64,000 nt of DNA, taken from positions 7,502,001 to 7,566,000 of the forward strand of contig NZ_CP032382.1 in NCBI RefSeq assembly GCF_003589925.1. Direction: 5' to 3'. Numbering within the stretch: position 1 is the first letter of the stretch; each line of letters starts with the position of its first letter. Below the pieces are notes generated by a model. It was not told the DNA's origin. It did not search any database and saw only the letters and a program-made list of their open reading frames with translations. The stretch comes from Chryseolinea soli (lineage in GTDB: Bacteria > Bacteroidota > Bacteroidia > Cytophagales > Cyclobacteriaceae). Below are positions 17,135-26,493 of the stretch, piece after piece. A program made the position numbers and the translations under genes.

Positions 17135-18577
17135 TTATCGCTTTGCCTGGAGGGGATTTATGAGCTTTAATTCTTTCCGGTAAGCCCACCAGAGCAGTCC
17201 CCCACAACTCAACACATAAAGCACGTGCATGCCCGTGGGATAGAATTTTGCCACGGTCGGCTCCAGCAAAACGATCGTCACAAACATGATCAGGGGCGCC
17301 ATCACGATCTTAAAGAAATTGAACCGAAAGACAAACCGTTTCATATTCATCCGCAACAGGATCACCTCCACCATCACGCTGAGCAACGAGGCCACAATGA
17401 CACCATAGACCTGGAGGTAGCGGATCAAGACGATCATGCCGAGGATCTTCACGGAAGAGATGATGAAATAGATCACCGGCAAAGGCTTCGAATATTTCAA
17501 GATACCATAGGGCACAGAAAAGAAGAGCCGCATCGTCCTGAACAGGTAAATGAGGGCCAGGTAAGGTATGTAGTCGATGGCTTGCTGATACGACGGTTTG
17601 CGCACGAATAGCTCGATGCCCCAGGGAAGTGCCAGGATGCTTCCGCACACCATCAGCATGACCACCGCCGTGAGGCCGTGATAGTAGCGGTTCACTTCCG
17701 GCACCGACCCTTTCTCCTCCTGGGCGATGAGCGTGCTCACCACCTTCGGATAAAAAGAGTTGTGCAGGCTGTTCATCAAAAGCTCGATGGGGATCAGGCA
17801 TTTTATGGCAAAATCATAAACACCCACATCGCCCAGGAGCAAAAAGAAAAGCATGAGGATGCGATCGAACTGGTTGATGACCCACTGCTGAAGCTGATAC
17901 AGGAAGGTATAGGCATTAAAACTGAACGAAGACCGCAGCCAGGCAAAGTCATAGTGAAATCCAAATTCCCTGAAGATCCTGAAAAGCGCCCACAGGCCTG
18001 GGATGAGCGACGCTATAAACCGGCCGGTAACGGGTCCGATAAGTGTGCCCGGATAAAGTATCAATCCCACAATGGTAAGCGATGCGATCAGCGAAAATGA
18101 AAACACATTCGACCAGAAAAAAAGCTCCGGCTTCTCGCGGCTTTGCAACAAACTGCTGTGCACCTTGAAGATCGCCTGAAAGATGCCCGCCCCAACCGAA
18201 ACCAACCCAAAGGGATAGAAGGAAACATTTTTATTAGACAACACCATCCGGAAAACGAAATCACCCGAAACCGTCAAGATCAATCCCACCCCCAGGCCTG
18301 CCAACAACATAAAAACAAAAGCCGAGCTGATAAACCGCGACAACTTTTCCGGGTCGCCCTTCAGTTCATGGAAATGGATGTAGACGGAGGTATCAAAGCT
18401 GAACGTAACCAGGATCTGCACCAGCAATGAAAACACCAGGTACACCGACAAGGCTCCGTACAAGTCGGTCGACAGGTGGAGAATATAAAAAGGCAACAAA
18501 ATAAATCCACTCGCCAACGGCAGTGTGCCGGCCAGCGTGTAGATAAGGGAGCTCTTGATGAAACCTTTGCTGATCAA
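17135..18577 (-). CDS. Wzx-type lipid-linked oligosaccharide flippase
   Basis: A 480-residue integral-membrane protein with about 12-14 predicted helices spread along its whole length, starting SLIYTLAGTLPLASGFIL, which is the typical opening of the polysaccharide exporter (MOP/Wzx) superfamily. It would flip the undecaprenyl-linked repeat unit across the inner membrane. It sits between the aminotransferase and a GT4 gene in the minus-strand locus. No Wzy polymerase or Wzz is visible in the window, so the polymerisation step is either elsewhere or absent. Confidence 0.9.
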   Translation of the reverse strand: MISKGFIKSSLIYTLAGTLPLASGFILLPFYILHLSTDLYGALSVYLVFSLLVQILVTFSFDTSVYIHFHELKGDPEKLSRFISSAFVFMLLAGLGVGLILTVSGDFVFRMVLSNKNVSFYPFGLVSVGAGIFQAIFKVHSSLLQSREKPELFFWSNVFSFSLIASLTIVGLILYPGTLIGPVTGRFIASLIPGLWALFRIFREFGFHYDFAWLRSSFSFNAYTFLYQLQQWVINQFDRILMLFFLLLGDVGVYDFAIKCLIPIELLMNSLHNSFYPKVVSTLIAQEEKGSVPEVNRYYHGLTAVVMLMVCGSILALPWGIELFVRKPSYQQAIDYIPYLALIYLFRTMRLFFSVPYGILKYSKPLPVIYFIISSVKILGMIVLIRYLQVYGVIVASLLSVMVEVILLRMNMKRFVFRFNFFKIVMAPLIMFVTIVLLEPTVAKFYPTGMHVLYVLSCGGLLWWAYRKELKLINPLQAKR

Positions 18578-18641
18578 TTTTTCTATACTTCAGGATGACA
18601 AGAAAGCGATTTACAGAATTTCATAAAATGTATAGCCAGCC

Positions 18642-19940
18642 TCATAGCAATTCCGTCAGTTTCTTTGTGATCTCGCGACGGGAGTAGTCCGTGCCGGAAT
18701 GTTTCTTGAGGGACGCCGTGGCATCTTTCCATTGCGCATAGTGAAAGGCAACGCTCGCCTGAATGACGTCACCTTTCTCGCCGTCGATCATGTCGCCGGC
18801 GCCGGTCGCGTTGAGCAGGTGCGCGGCGTCACCGTCTTCGGGGCCCGTGGCAATGATCGGAAGACCGGTGGCCAGGTATTCAAACAGCTTGCCGGGCATG
18901 TAGCCTTCTGCGTCTTTGTAGCCGGTGAGCACGAGCAGCAACAAGGCCGCGTCGCCATACTTGCCGATCAACACTTTGTGGGGAACACTCGGTGTGAACA
19001 GGGTGATGGAGGAAAGTATTTCAGAGGCCATCACAAAGGCCCTGAACTGAGGATGTACCTCGCCCACAAAATCAACTACCACTTGCGCGCGAAATTGCGG
19101 GTCCTTCTTCGCCATCGCCTCCACCGCCCGCATGAACGGCCGCGGGTCGCATTTTTCGTTGACGATACCCGCGTGGCGGATCACAAATTTATCCGGCCGG
19201 CGGATCGTCAGCGATGCAAAGTCGTCTTGGTCATAGCCGTTGGTCAGTAATTTCACCGGGCGCCCAGAGAGCGCTTCGAATCTTCGTACATAAAACGGCG
19301 TGATGGTCGTCACGATGTCGGCGAGCTTCAACACGCGCGCCTCCCATTTCCGGTGTTGGTTTAGGGCGCGCGGGCCCACCTTCAAACTTTCCAGCAAACC
19401 CCATTCGCTCCACGGATCGCGAAAGTCGACGATCCACCGCAGTGCAGGATTTTTTTTCTTCAGGCGATAGCCGATGAGGTGCATGCTGTGTGGCGGTCCC
19501 GTGGTGACGATGGTGGTGATTTGTTTTTCGCGAAGAAAACCGTCCAGGAACTTGACCGACGGCCTCACCCAAAACACGCGCGGGTCTGGGATAAGCAGGT
19601 TGCCGCGGATCCAGGTGCTCACTTTCTGAAAGGTAGACATCTTCTTGCCCGACACGAGGTCCGTTGGCTTTGCCGATTTCTTTTTTCCCAGCAACGACGA
19701 AAGCTTGAAGAAAGCATCGTAGGGTTCCCAAATGGGAAACCGGATGACCTCGGCTTGCTTTGGAATATTTACGGCCAGCGATTCGTCGCGGATGTCGAAC
19801 GAAGGATTTTCGGGTGTGAACACGTAGGGCGTCCATCCTAAACCAGGAAGGTACTTGACGAACTTCAGCCACCGCTGCACGCCGCTTCCACCGCTGGGCG
19901 GCCAGTAATACGTGATGATCAATACTTTCTTTTCGCTCAT
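18642..19940 (-). CDS. Glycosyltransferase family 4
   Basis: A 432-residue GT-B enzyme. It opens with VLIITYYWPPSGGSGVQRWL, the usual N-terminus of exopolysaccharide GT4 proteins, contains WIVDFRDPWSEWGL, and has the C-terminal donor region GYKDAEGYMPGKLFEYLATG with the E-x7-E-type motif followed by LPIIATGPEDGD. It is the first gene of the glycan locus and follows miaA by 30 bases on the same strand, so the two may be co-transcribed. Donor sugar unknown. Confidence 0.9.
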   Translation of the reverse strand: MSEKKVLIITYYWPPSGGSGVQRWLKFVKYLPGLGWTPYVFTPENPSFDIRDESLAVNIPKQAEVIRFPIWEPYDAFFKLSSLLGKKKSAKPTDLVSGKKMSTFQKVSTWIRGNLLIPDPRVFWVRPSVKFLDGFLREKQITTIVTTGPPHSMHLIGYRLKKKNPALRWIVDFRDPWSEWGLLESLKVGPRALNQHRKWEARVLKLADIVTTITPFYVRRFEALSGRPVKLLTNGYDQDDFASLTIRRPDKFVIRHAGIVNEKCDPRPFMRAVEAMAKKDPQFRAQVVVDFVGEVHPQFRAFVMASEILSSITLFTPSVPHKVLIGKYGDAALLLLVLTGYKDAEGYMPGKLFEYLATGLPIIATGPEDGDAAHLLNATGAGDMIDGEKGDVIQASVAFHYAQWKDATASLKKHSGTDYSRREITKKLTELL

Positions 19941-19970
19941 GCGGTTGGCGACGGGGTTCGGGTATACGAT

Positions 19971-20873
19971 TTACGCATTCTTGACGACTTCTATTATTTT
20001 TTCAACCTCGGCCGGGCCAAACCATTGCACCTGCGGGTCGCGCGTGAACCAGGTGAGCTGCCGTTTGGCATAGCGCCGCGAGTTTCGTTTCAACAAGCGA
20101 ACGGCCTCCTCGCGATCGTACTGGCCTTCCATAAAATCGAAGATCTCCTGGTAGCCCACCGTTTGCAAGGCATTGATCGCCCGCAGCGGATACAAGGCTT
20201 CCGCTTCCGCGAACAATCCCGCCTCGATCATGAGGTCCATGCGCCGGTCGATGCGCTCGTACAATATTTCCCGGGGCAAGGTCAGGCCTATTTTCACGAT
20301 GGTGAACGGATGCTGTAACGTATTTTTTTTCCGGAACGATGCAATGGACAGGCCCGTACCCAATTTTACCTCCAGCGCACGCATGAGGCGGTGGGGATTT
20401 TTTTGGTCGATAGTAGCATAGAGTTGTGGGTCGTGTTCCATCATCAGTGCCTGGAGGGCTTCAATGCCGCCACGTTCATAGGTTGCCGAAAGTTCTTCCC
20501 GGATTTGTGCGGGCACCTCCGGGATATCGTCAAATCCTTCGCATACGGCTTTCACATACAGCCCCGACCCACCGCAGAGGATGACTTCGTTATTCCGTTT
20601 AAATAACCGGTGGATCACCTCCAGCGCATCGTGTCCGTATTGCGCGGCATCGTAGGCTTCCTGGATGGAATGGGTGTTGATGAAATGATGGGGCACCTGC
20701 GCCAACTCTGCCCCTGAGGGTTTGGCCGTGCCGATGTTTAACTCCCTGAAGATCTGGCGCGAATCGGCCGAAACGATCTCGGTCCGAAAATGTTTGGCGA
20801 GGTCGATGGCCACGGCCGTTTTGCCTACGGCGGTAGGGCCCACAACCACGATCAGTTTCTTAACGTGCTCCAA
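19971..20873 (-). CDS. miaA: tRNA dimethylallyltransferase
   Basis: Adds the isopentenyl group to A37 of tRNAs that read codons starting with U, including the tRNA-Ser(GGA) of this window. The 300-residue protein has the P-loop VVVGPTAVGKTAVAI (about 8-22), DSRQIFRELNIGTAKP (tRNA and substrate binding, catalytic Asp), the conserved GGSGLYVKAV and the C-terminal QTVGYQEIFDF plus KRNSRRYAKRQLTWF. Complete and typical in length. It is divergent from the small gene at 20978. Confidence 0.96.
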   Translation of the reverse strand: MEHVKKLIVVVGPTAVGKTAVAIDLAKHFRTEIVSADSRQIFRELNIGTAKPSGAELAQVPHHFINTHSIQEAYDAAQYGHDALEVIHRLFKRNNEVILCGGSGLYVKAVCEGFDDIPEVPAQIREELSATYERGGIEALQALMMEHDPQLYATIDQKNPHRLMRALEVKLGTGLSIASFRKKNTLQHPFTIVKIGLTLPREILYERIDRRMDLMIEAGLFAEAEALYPLRAINALQTVGYQEIFDFMEGQYDREEAVRLLKRNSRRYAKRQLTWFTRDPQVQWFGPAEVEKIIEVVKNA

Positions 20874-20977
20874 GCCTGCAAGGTACGGTGGAACCGTGCA
20901 TCCAAAGAAATCCGGGGGCCTAAAACGTTCGGACTTTCCCCCGTTTCTTCCTATCTTTCCGCCAGAAATAGCACAGC

Positions 20978-21247
20978 ATGATCAAGTACACCAACCAATT
21001 TTTACTCAAATTCGAGGACATGATCGCAGAATCGGACTATACCCTGCGGTACGAAAAGGGTACGTTCAAGTCGGGTTACTGCGTATTGAAGGAGCAGAAG
21101 ATCATCATCATCAATAAGTTCTACACCACGGAAGGCAAGATCAACGCCCTCCTCGAAATCATGAAACACGTGACTCTGGACGGCACGCGTTTCACCGAAA
21201 AAAGCCAGAAGCTTTACGAAGAACTGAATCACACTGAAGCCGCTTGA
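20978..21247 (+). CDS. Conserved small protein of unknown function
   Basis: An 89-residue soluble protein with no signal peptide or membrane helix, rich in Lys, Glu and Tyr (KGTFKSGYCVLKEQKIIII). I do not recognise a named domain. It is coupled to the metallo-beta-lactamase-fold gene by a 4-base overlap (TTGA), which suggests a shared pathway. Upstream, TATCTTTC at 20952-20959 is a one-mismatch -7 box. Confidence 0.7.
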   Translation: MIKYTNQFLLKFEDMIAESDYTLRYEKGTFKSGYCVLKEQKIIIINKFYTTEGKINALLEIMKHVTLDGTRFTEKSQKLYEELNHTEAA

Positions 21248-22008
21248 AAATAACGTTCCTCGGCACCGGTACATCGCAGGGAGTGCCCGTCATTGGCTGC
21301 CGCTGCGAAGTATGCCAGTCGCTGGATTTCAGGAACAAACGCCTCCGCACCTCCATTCACGTTGAGATCTCCGGCCAAAGCTTTGTCGTAGACACCGGCC
21401 CCGATTTCCGTCAACAAATGCTCCGCGAAAACGTCGCGCGTCTCGACGCCGTACTTTTCACCCACGCCCACCGCGATCACACTGCCGGGCTGGACGACGT
21501 GCGGGCCTACAACTTCATGCAAAACAGCGACATGCCGGTGTATGGCCGGCAGGAAGTGTTGGACCAGCTAAAAATGGAGTTCGCCTACGCCTTTGCGAAA
21601 GACGCCTATCCCGGCCTCCCGCGCATAACACTCAACCAAATCGATGAGAAGCCGTTCGCACTGAACGGTGTTCCCGTAACACCCCTCCCCGTGCTTCACT
21701 TGCGTCTGCCCGTGCTCGGCTTCCGCTTTGGGAACTTCAGCTACATCACCGACGCCAATATTATTCCGGAGGAAACGTTGGACCGCCTGAAGGGCACCGA
21801 AGTATTGGTGCTGAATGCGCTCCAGATCGAATCGCACATCTCCCATTTCAACCTGAGCGAAGCGCTGGCCATGATCGACCGCATCAAACCGGCCAAAGCC
21901 TATCTCACCCACATCAGCCACAAGCTTGGCCTCCATGGCGCGGTGGAAAAGAAATTACCGGAGAATGTTTGGTTGGCCTATGACGGGTTGCAGGTCGAAT
22001 TGCGATAG
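21244..22008 (+). CDS. MBL-fold hydrolase, PhnP-like
   Basis: A 254-residue metallo-beta-lactamase-fold protein with TTG start (LKITFLGTGTSQGVPVIGC). The dinuclear metal motif THAHRDHTAGLDD (HxHxDH) and the later LTHISHKLG are present. The Cys-rich loop CRCEVCQSLD next to the N-terminus matches the extra zinc site of the PhnP/cyclic phosphodiesterase subgroup. It likely cleaves a cyclic or di-phosphate ester; the substrate is not known. There is no phosphonate locus nearby, so a PhnP role in C-P lyase metabolism is unsupported. Confidence 0.87.
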   Translation: MKITFLGTGTSQGVPVIGCRCEVCQSLDFRNKRLRTSIHVEISGQSFVVDTGPDFRQQMLRENVARLDAVLFTHAHRDHTAGLDDVRAYNFMQNSDMPVYGRQEVLDQLKMEFAYAFAKDAYPGLPRITLNQIDEKPFALNGVPVTPLPVLHLRLPVLGFRFGNFSYITDANIIPEETLDRLKGTEVLVLNALQIESHISHFNLSEALAMIDRIKPAKAYLTHISHKLGLHGAVEKKLPENVWLAYDGLQVELR

Positions 22009-22049
22009 ACCGGATGCAAAAGCGCGAAAACTAAACACTACCTTTCGGG

Positions 22050-23600
22050 GTGCATAACAATCATTTTTTTCTCCGGCAACTCATTGTTCCCCTGCAAAAG
22101 ACGCTGACGGGGACGGTCGTTTCGGAGTGTTACAGTCAGAATAAAGACGAACTCATCATCCGGTTCGAAACAAAAGGCGATCCCTACTTTGTTAAAGCCA
22201 GCCTGTTGTCGTCCTTTTCTTGTCTTTCCTTTCCGGAGACCTTCCACCGCGCGCGGAAGAACAGCGCCGATCTGTTTGGCAACCTCATCGGTCAGCGCGT
22301 GGCACGCATTTTTGTTTTTGAAAATGAACGGAGCTTTGCCATAGCGTTTGGCAACAACATTACCTTGTTGTTCAAACTGCATGGCAACCGGTCGAACATC
22401 ATCTTGTTTAAAGACGATACCATCGACGAGCTTTTTAAGAATAACATCCTGGAAGATGAAACGCTGAAACTTGAGCAGCTTCATCGTTCGATCGATTGGT
22501 CGTACGAGAACTTCGCCCAACATCAGCACGATCTGCCCACGGTCTATTTTACTTTCGGGAAATGGGTATGGCGCTACCTGAACGAACAGGGATTTAACGC
22601 GAAGACGCTTGACGAAAGATGGACCGCCATCCAAAACCTGTTGCAGGACTTGAACGATCCTTCTTACTACGTCACCGAAGCCGACGGAAAGATCGTGTTC
22701 TCCCTCCTGGCCACCGGAAAGATCACCAAGACCTTTGGCGACCCCATTGCCGCCATCAACGACTTCTTCCTCACCTACTCACAGCAAGACACCCTCGGAC
22801 GCGAAAAATCATCCCTGCTTTCTACGTTGAAAGCAAAATTGCAGGCCACCGAAAACTACTACGCCAAGACACGCGAGAAACTCGAAGAGCTGCAAGGCGA
22901 CAATAATTATAAAACCTGGGCCGACCTCATCATGGCCCACCTTCACGCCATCAAACCCGGCACGGAGCGTGTCACGCTTCCCAACTTTTACCAGGAGAAT
23001 CATCCTACAGAGATCAAGTTAAAGAAAGACCTCTCGCCTCAAAAAAACGCCGAGGTATTTTACAAGAAGTCGAAAAAGCAACAGTTGGAAATGCAACGGC
23101 TGCATGAGATCCTCGAACAAAAACGACAAGAACGTGAAGGCCTGAAGCAGCAACTGCTCGAAGCCGAAGCGCTCACTACCATAAAAAGCCTGCGCCCCTT
23201 TGCCGAGGGTTTAGGATGGAGCAAGGAAAAAGAAAAACAACCGAAACCCCTGCCCTATCACGAAACCGAATATCACGGCTATCGCATCTGGGTGGGGCGC
23301 AATGCCCAAGCCAACGATGAGCTCACGCTGAAATATGGCTACAAAGAAGATCTCTGGCTTCATGCCAAAGATGTGGCCGGCTCGCATGTGCTCATCAAAC
23401 ATCAAGCGGGGAAAAATTTCCCAAAAGATGTCATTGAGCGCGCGGCGCAGTTAGCGGCGTATCACTCCAAGAGAAAGACCGATACGTTGTGTCCCGTGGT
23501 GGTGGTGCCCCGGAAATTTGTAAGAAAGAGAAAAGGCGATCCCGCGGGGGCTGTGGTCGTGGATCGAGAGGAAGTGATCATGGTGGAGCCCAGGAAGTAA
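22050..23600 (+). CDS. NFACT family protein (RqcH/NEMF-like)
   Basis: A 516-residue relative of RqcH/Rqc2, which binds stalled 50S-peptidyl-tRNA complexes and directs C-terminal tailing. The NFACT-N region includes KLHGNRSNIILF, a central helical coiled coil (about 250-385, with KKQQLEMQRLHEILEQKRQE) and a C-terminal NFACT-R RNA-binding domain (about 410-510) starting at YHGYRIWVGRNAQANDELT and containing DLWLHAKDVAGSHVLI. The N-terminus lacks the usual fungal/Bacillus-like opening, as in other Bacteroidota homologues. A ribosome-quality-control role is inferred from the family. Confidence 0.85.
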   Translation: MHNNHFFLRQLIVPLQKTLTGTVVSECYSQNKDELIIRFETKGDPYFVKASLLSSFSCLSFPETFHRARKNSADLFGNLIGQRVARIFVFENERSFAIAFGNNITLLFKLHGNRSNIILFKDDTIDELFKNNILEDETLKLEQLHRSIDWSYENFAQHQHDLPTVYFTFGKWVWRYLNEQGFNAKTLDERWTAIQNLLQDLNDPSYYVTEADGKIVFSLLATGKITKTFGDPIAAINDFFLTYSQQDTLGREKSSLLSTLKAKLQATENYYAKTREKLEELQGDNNYKTWADLIMAHLHAIKPGTERVTLPNFYQENHPTEIKLKKDLSPQKNAEVFYKKSKKQQLEMQRLHEILEQKRQEREGLKQQLLEAEALTTIKSLRPFAEGLGWSKEKEKQPKPLPYHETEYHGYRIWVGRNAQANDELTLKYGYKEDLWLHAKDVAGSHVLIKHQAGKNFPKDVIERAAQLAAYHSKRKTDTLCPVVVVPRKFVRKRKGDPAGAVVVDREEVIMVEPRK

Positions 23601-23606
23601 CCAAGC

Positions 23607-24103
23607 TCAATCAAGAAATAGCGTCTTGTCCTTCAGACGCGTAACAATAAAAAATACAAACGTAAACCAATAAAAATAAACCGGCGCCTTCGTTACCAAC
23701 ACTGGCAAATCTACCCAATGAAATAAAGTCATGGGCGCCAGTATAAAGGGGAACAAGATCATGCACCATTTCAGTATATCTAATATTGCTTTGTTGCGTT
23801 TGGAAAAAAAGTGAGCGGAATAGATCGCCGGGATGAGGGGCAGCGAGACGAATAACATTTCATCGGCGCCTTGCCAATGCATTATCTTCATAAACACGCC
23901 AACCATGAGCAATACGCCGGCAGCAAGGGCCAGTTTGTGATATTTCCAATAAATGAACGTACCGTTGCTCCCTAACATCAAGCCTGCCAACATCCCTGCA
24001 AATTCATCGCTTGACGCAATAAAGGCATTATTAAATACCAGCAACTATCGGCCAACGTCAGCAATAAGAGGACACAGATAACAATCAACAAGAATTTATT
24101 CAT
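23607..24103 (-). CDS. Small integral-membrane protein with apparent frameshift
   Basis: The main frame (23607-24044) encodes about 145 residues with four membrane helices (for example YHKLALAAGVLLMVGVFMKI). Its only possible start is a TTG immediately after an in-frame TAG. In another frame, an ATG at 24103 begins MNKFLLIVICVLLLLTLADS, a perfect first membrane helix that runs into the main frame at about 24035-24047. One extra base there would join them, so I annotate one gene broken or misread by a single-base deletion. Function unknown. It converges with the NFACT gene, 6 bases apart. Confidence 0.6.
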
Positions 24104-24123
24104 ATCGATGAATCCGTTATAGG

Positions 24124-24166
24124 ATCAAAAAAAGAATGCCGTAGTGCGTTCACATTACGGCATTCT
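24124..24166 (-). terminator. Terminator of pyruvate kinase
   Basis: agaatgccgtagtg (24133-24146) pairs with cattacggcattct (24153-24166) over 14 bases including one G-T pair, with a 6-base loop. On the minus strand it is followed by a run of T (24126-24132), just downstream of the pyk stop. Confidence 0.9.
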
Positions 24167-24189
24167 AGGTAGATTCTATGTACGATTTG

Positions 24190-25620
24190 TTACTTCACGG
24201 TATTGATCTTCAACGTATTCGTCCGTGCCTTCTCCTGGATCGGCATGCTGGCCAGCACGATAAAGATATCGCCCGACTTCACATGACCCGCTGCCTTGAG
24301 GGTAGCCTCCACGTCGGCGATGGTCTCGTCGGTAGAGTTGGTCTTGTCATAGTAGTAGGCTTGCGCACCCCACACCAGGTTGATCTTGTTCAACAACGCC
24401 TTGTTGGGCGTGAACACAAAGATGTTGGCATTGGGGCGATAGGCCGACGACTGATACGCGGTATACCCCGATTGCGTCATGCCCACGATGGCCTTGGCGC
24501 CCACGTCCTTTGCCAGCTTACAGGCCGCCAGCACAAAGTTGTCGTGGATATAGTTGGGTGACTTCTTGTCTACTTCGCGGAAGCGGTAGTAGATCGCTGC
24601 ATTCTTTTCTACGGAGGCAATGGTGCGCACCATGCTGCGGATCACTTCCAGGGGATATTTTCCCGAGGCGGTTTCGGCCGAAAGCATCAGGGCGTCTGCG
24701 CCATCCATGACGGCGTTGGCCACGTCGTTGGTTTCTGCGCGGGTGGGGCGAGGGTTTTCGATCATGCTTTCCATCATCTGGGTGGCTACGATCACGGGTT
24801 TGCCGGCTTTGTTACATTTCTCCACCAGCATCTTTTGTACCATCGGCACCTCTTCCATCCAGATCTCTACGCCGAGGTCACCGCGGGCAACCATCACACC
24901 ATCAGTGGCTTCGATGATCTCATCGATGTTGCTGAGGGCTTCGGGCTTTTCGATCTTGGCCACGATACGGGCTTCGGATCCATGCTTCTTCATGATTTCC
25001 CGCATGGAATGAATATCCTCAGCCTTCCGCACAAACGAAAGGGCGATCCAGTCCACATCGTTGGTCAGGCCAAACATGAGGTCTTTCAGGTCTTTTTCGG
25101 TCAGCGACGGGGCCGACACCTTAGTAAAGGGGAGGTTGATCCCCTTGCGGGATTTGAGCGGGCCGCCGTACACCACTTCCGTGACTACGTCTTCGCCGCG
25201 GACTTCCTTTACTTTCAATTCGATCTTGCCGTCGTCGATGAGGATCATATCGCCGATCTTCACGTCTTTGTTGAGGGTCTTATAAGAGGTGCTGACGATC
25301 TCCCGGTTGCCCAGCAGCTCGCGCGTGGTGATGATCAGGGTTTGGCCGCCTTCGATGACGATGCCAGGTTCCATTTCGTTGACGCGGATCTTAGGGCCCT
25401 GGAGGTCCTGGAGCAGACTGATCTGTGTGCCCAGCTCGGCATTGAGCTCGCGCACGTTTTTGATGACTTTGAGGTGGTCTTCGTGAGTTCCGTGGGAGAA
25501 GTTCAGACGAAAAACGTCCACGCCTTCTTTGATCAGTGCACGGAGCATTTCCTTGGAGTTAGAGGCAGGGCCGACAGTGGCAACAATTTTCGTTTTGTTG
25601 AACGATTCTTTTTCTAGCAT
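24190..25620 (-). CDS. pyk: Pyruvate kinase
   Basis: Converts phosphoenolpyruvate and ADP to pyruvate and ATP. The 476-residue protein starts TKIVATVGPASNSKEML with FRLNFSHGTHEDH, and has the signature active-site segment RIVAKIEKPEALSNIDEI with the catalytic Lys, followed by VARGDLGVEIWMEEVP. MVQKMLVEKCNKAGKPVIVA and ATQMMESMIENPRPTRAE complete the barrel. The C-terminal domain is standard; there is no extra PEP-utiliser domain. It is preceded on the same strand by the IPExxxVDY gene and ends in a strong terminator. Confidence 0.96.
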   Translation of the reverse strand: MLEKESFNKTKIVATVGPASNSKEMLRALIKEGVDVFRLNFSHGTHEDHLKVIKNVRELNAELGTQISLLQDLQGPKIRVNEMEPGIVIEGGQTLIITTRELLGNREIVSTSYKTLNKDVKIGDMILIDDGKIELKVKEVRGEDVVTEVVYGGPLKSRKGINLPFTKVSAPSLTEKDLKDLMFGLTNDVDWIALSFVRKAEDIHSMREIMKKHGSEARIVAKIEKPEALSNIDEIIEATDGVMVARGDLGVEIWMEEVPMVQKMLVEKCNKAGKPVIVATQMMESMIENPRPTRAETNDVANAVMDGADALMLSAETASGKYPLEVIRSMVRTIASVEKNAAIYYRFREVDKKSPNYIHDNFVLAACKLAKDVGAKAIVGMTQSGYTAYQSSAYRPNANIFVFTPNKALLNKINLVWGAQAYYYDKTNSTDETIADVEATLKAAGHVKSGDIFIVLASMPIQEKARTNTLKINTVK

Positions 25621-25678
25621 AAGGTTTAAAGGTATTTCATAGGTGAATGGTGTCGATAGGAAGCAGCGCGCATGACGA

Positions 25679-26101
25679 TCAGAAGATGAAATTCGATTTG
25701 GATTTGAGACCTTCTAATGGGATGGAGGCAACTAACTGGATGGACGCGATCGGTTTGATCAATTGAATCAAGTGCTGATGAGCGTACTGTTCTTCCATGG
25801 CAGCCAAAATTATAAAATCGTAATGAGGAAATTCAGGGATTAGGAAATACTTTCCGGGATCGCCCTCCGAAGGCCGGTTTTTGAACATTTTCAATCGATT
25901 GAGCTGGGTTTCGTAGGCATAGTAAGAAAAGCTCTTTTCCTCGTTATTTTTGAATCCAACCACTAAATCGGGCTGTTTCACCAGTTGAATGCCAAGCACT
26001 TGATTCAACTCCCAGGCCAGCTTATACCCCTTGGCCGAAGCACTCAGTCCGAGCAGTTCGAAGTCAAATTCATAGTCGATCAGTAATTTGCTTTTCTTCA
26101 T
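25679..26101 (-). CDS. IPExxxVDY family protein
   Basis: A 140-residue cytoplasmic protein of unknown function, conserved in Bacteroidota. The name-giving motif appears as [13 protein letters not shown], a variant in which the usual VDY is HYD. Members regularly sit beside pyruvate kinase, as here (58 bases upstream of pyk on the same strand), so co-transcription is likely. It diverges from acpP with a compact intergenic region. Confidence 0.8.
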   Translation of the reverse strand: MKKSKLLIDYEFDFELLGLSASAKGYKLAWELNQVLGIQLVKQPDLVVGFKNNEEKSFSYYAYETQLNRLKMFKNRPSEGDPGKYFLIPEFPHYDFIILAAMEEQYAHQHLIQLIKPIASIQLVASIPLEGLKSKSNFIF

Positions 26102-26152
26102 TTCCAGGGCCAGGAAGTGGGTTTTGACACCAAAGAGGCAAGATCAAAAAAG

Positions 26153-26184
26153 TTTGACAATATTGCCGCAAATCTCTTTATTTG
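26153..26184 (+). promoter_or_regulatory. Candidate acpP promoter
   Basis: TTTG at 26153-26156, a 20-base spacer and TTTATTTG at 26177-26184 resemble the Bacteroidota -33/-7 pattern; the -7 box has one mismatch (TT for TA). The start codon follows 32 bases later. Confidence 0.45.
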
Positions 26185-26216
26185 CACAGATTTTTAAATC
26201 ACTAAACCGTAAAAAC

Positions 26217-26456
26217 ATGTCTGAAATTGCACAAAAAGTAAAACAGATCATCATCGAGAAACTTGGTGTTGAAGAATCTGAAGTTACTCCCGAAGCGAGC
26301 TTTACCAACGATCTTGGCGCAGACTCTCTTGACACCGTAGAACTTATCATGGAGTTCGAAAAGGAATTTAATATCTCTATTCCAGACGATCAGGCTGAAA
26401 ATATTTCAACGGTTGGCCAGGCGATTTCTTACCTGGAGCAAAACGTGAAGAAATAA
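26217..26456 (+). CDS. acpP: Acyl carrier protein
   Basis: A 79-residue acidic carrier of fatty-acid intermediates. Ser37 in [11 protein letters not shown] is the 4'-phosphopantetheine attachment site, and the four-helix composition and length are standard. I use ATG 26217; a longer frame reading into the upstream promoter is not credible. It is followed by fabF after 37 bases, the conserved acpP-fabF-rnc order, although a repeat-filled gap here separates fabF from rnc. Confidence 0.97.
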   Translation: MSEIAQKVKQIIIEKLGVEESEVTPEASFTNDLGADSLDTVELIMEFEKEFNISIPDDQAENISTVGQAISYLEQNVKK

Positions 26457-26493
26457 TTGGTAACTGCCTCTGTACAAACACACCCCGCTAAAC

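Noticed and set aside
21244..22008. PhnP of a phosphonate (C-P lyase) pathway
   Set aside because: The fold and the Cys loop fit, but no phn genes are present, so only a PhnP-like call is justified.
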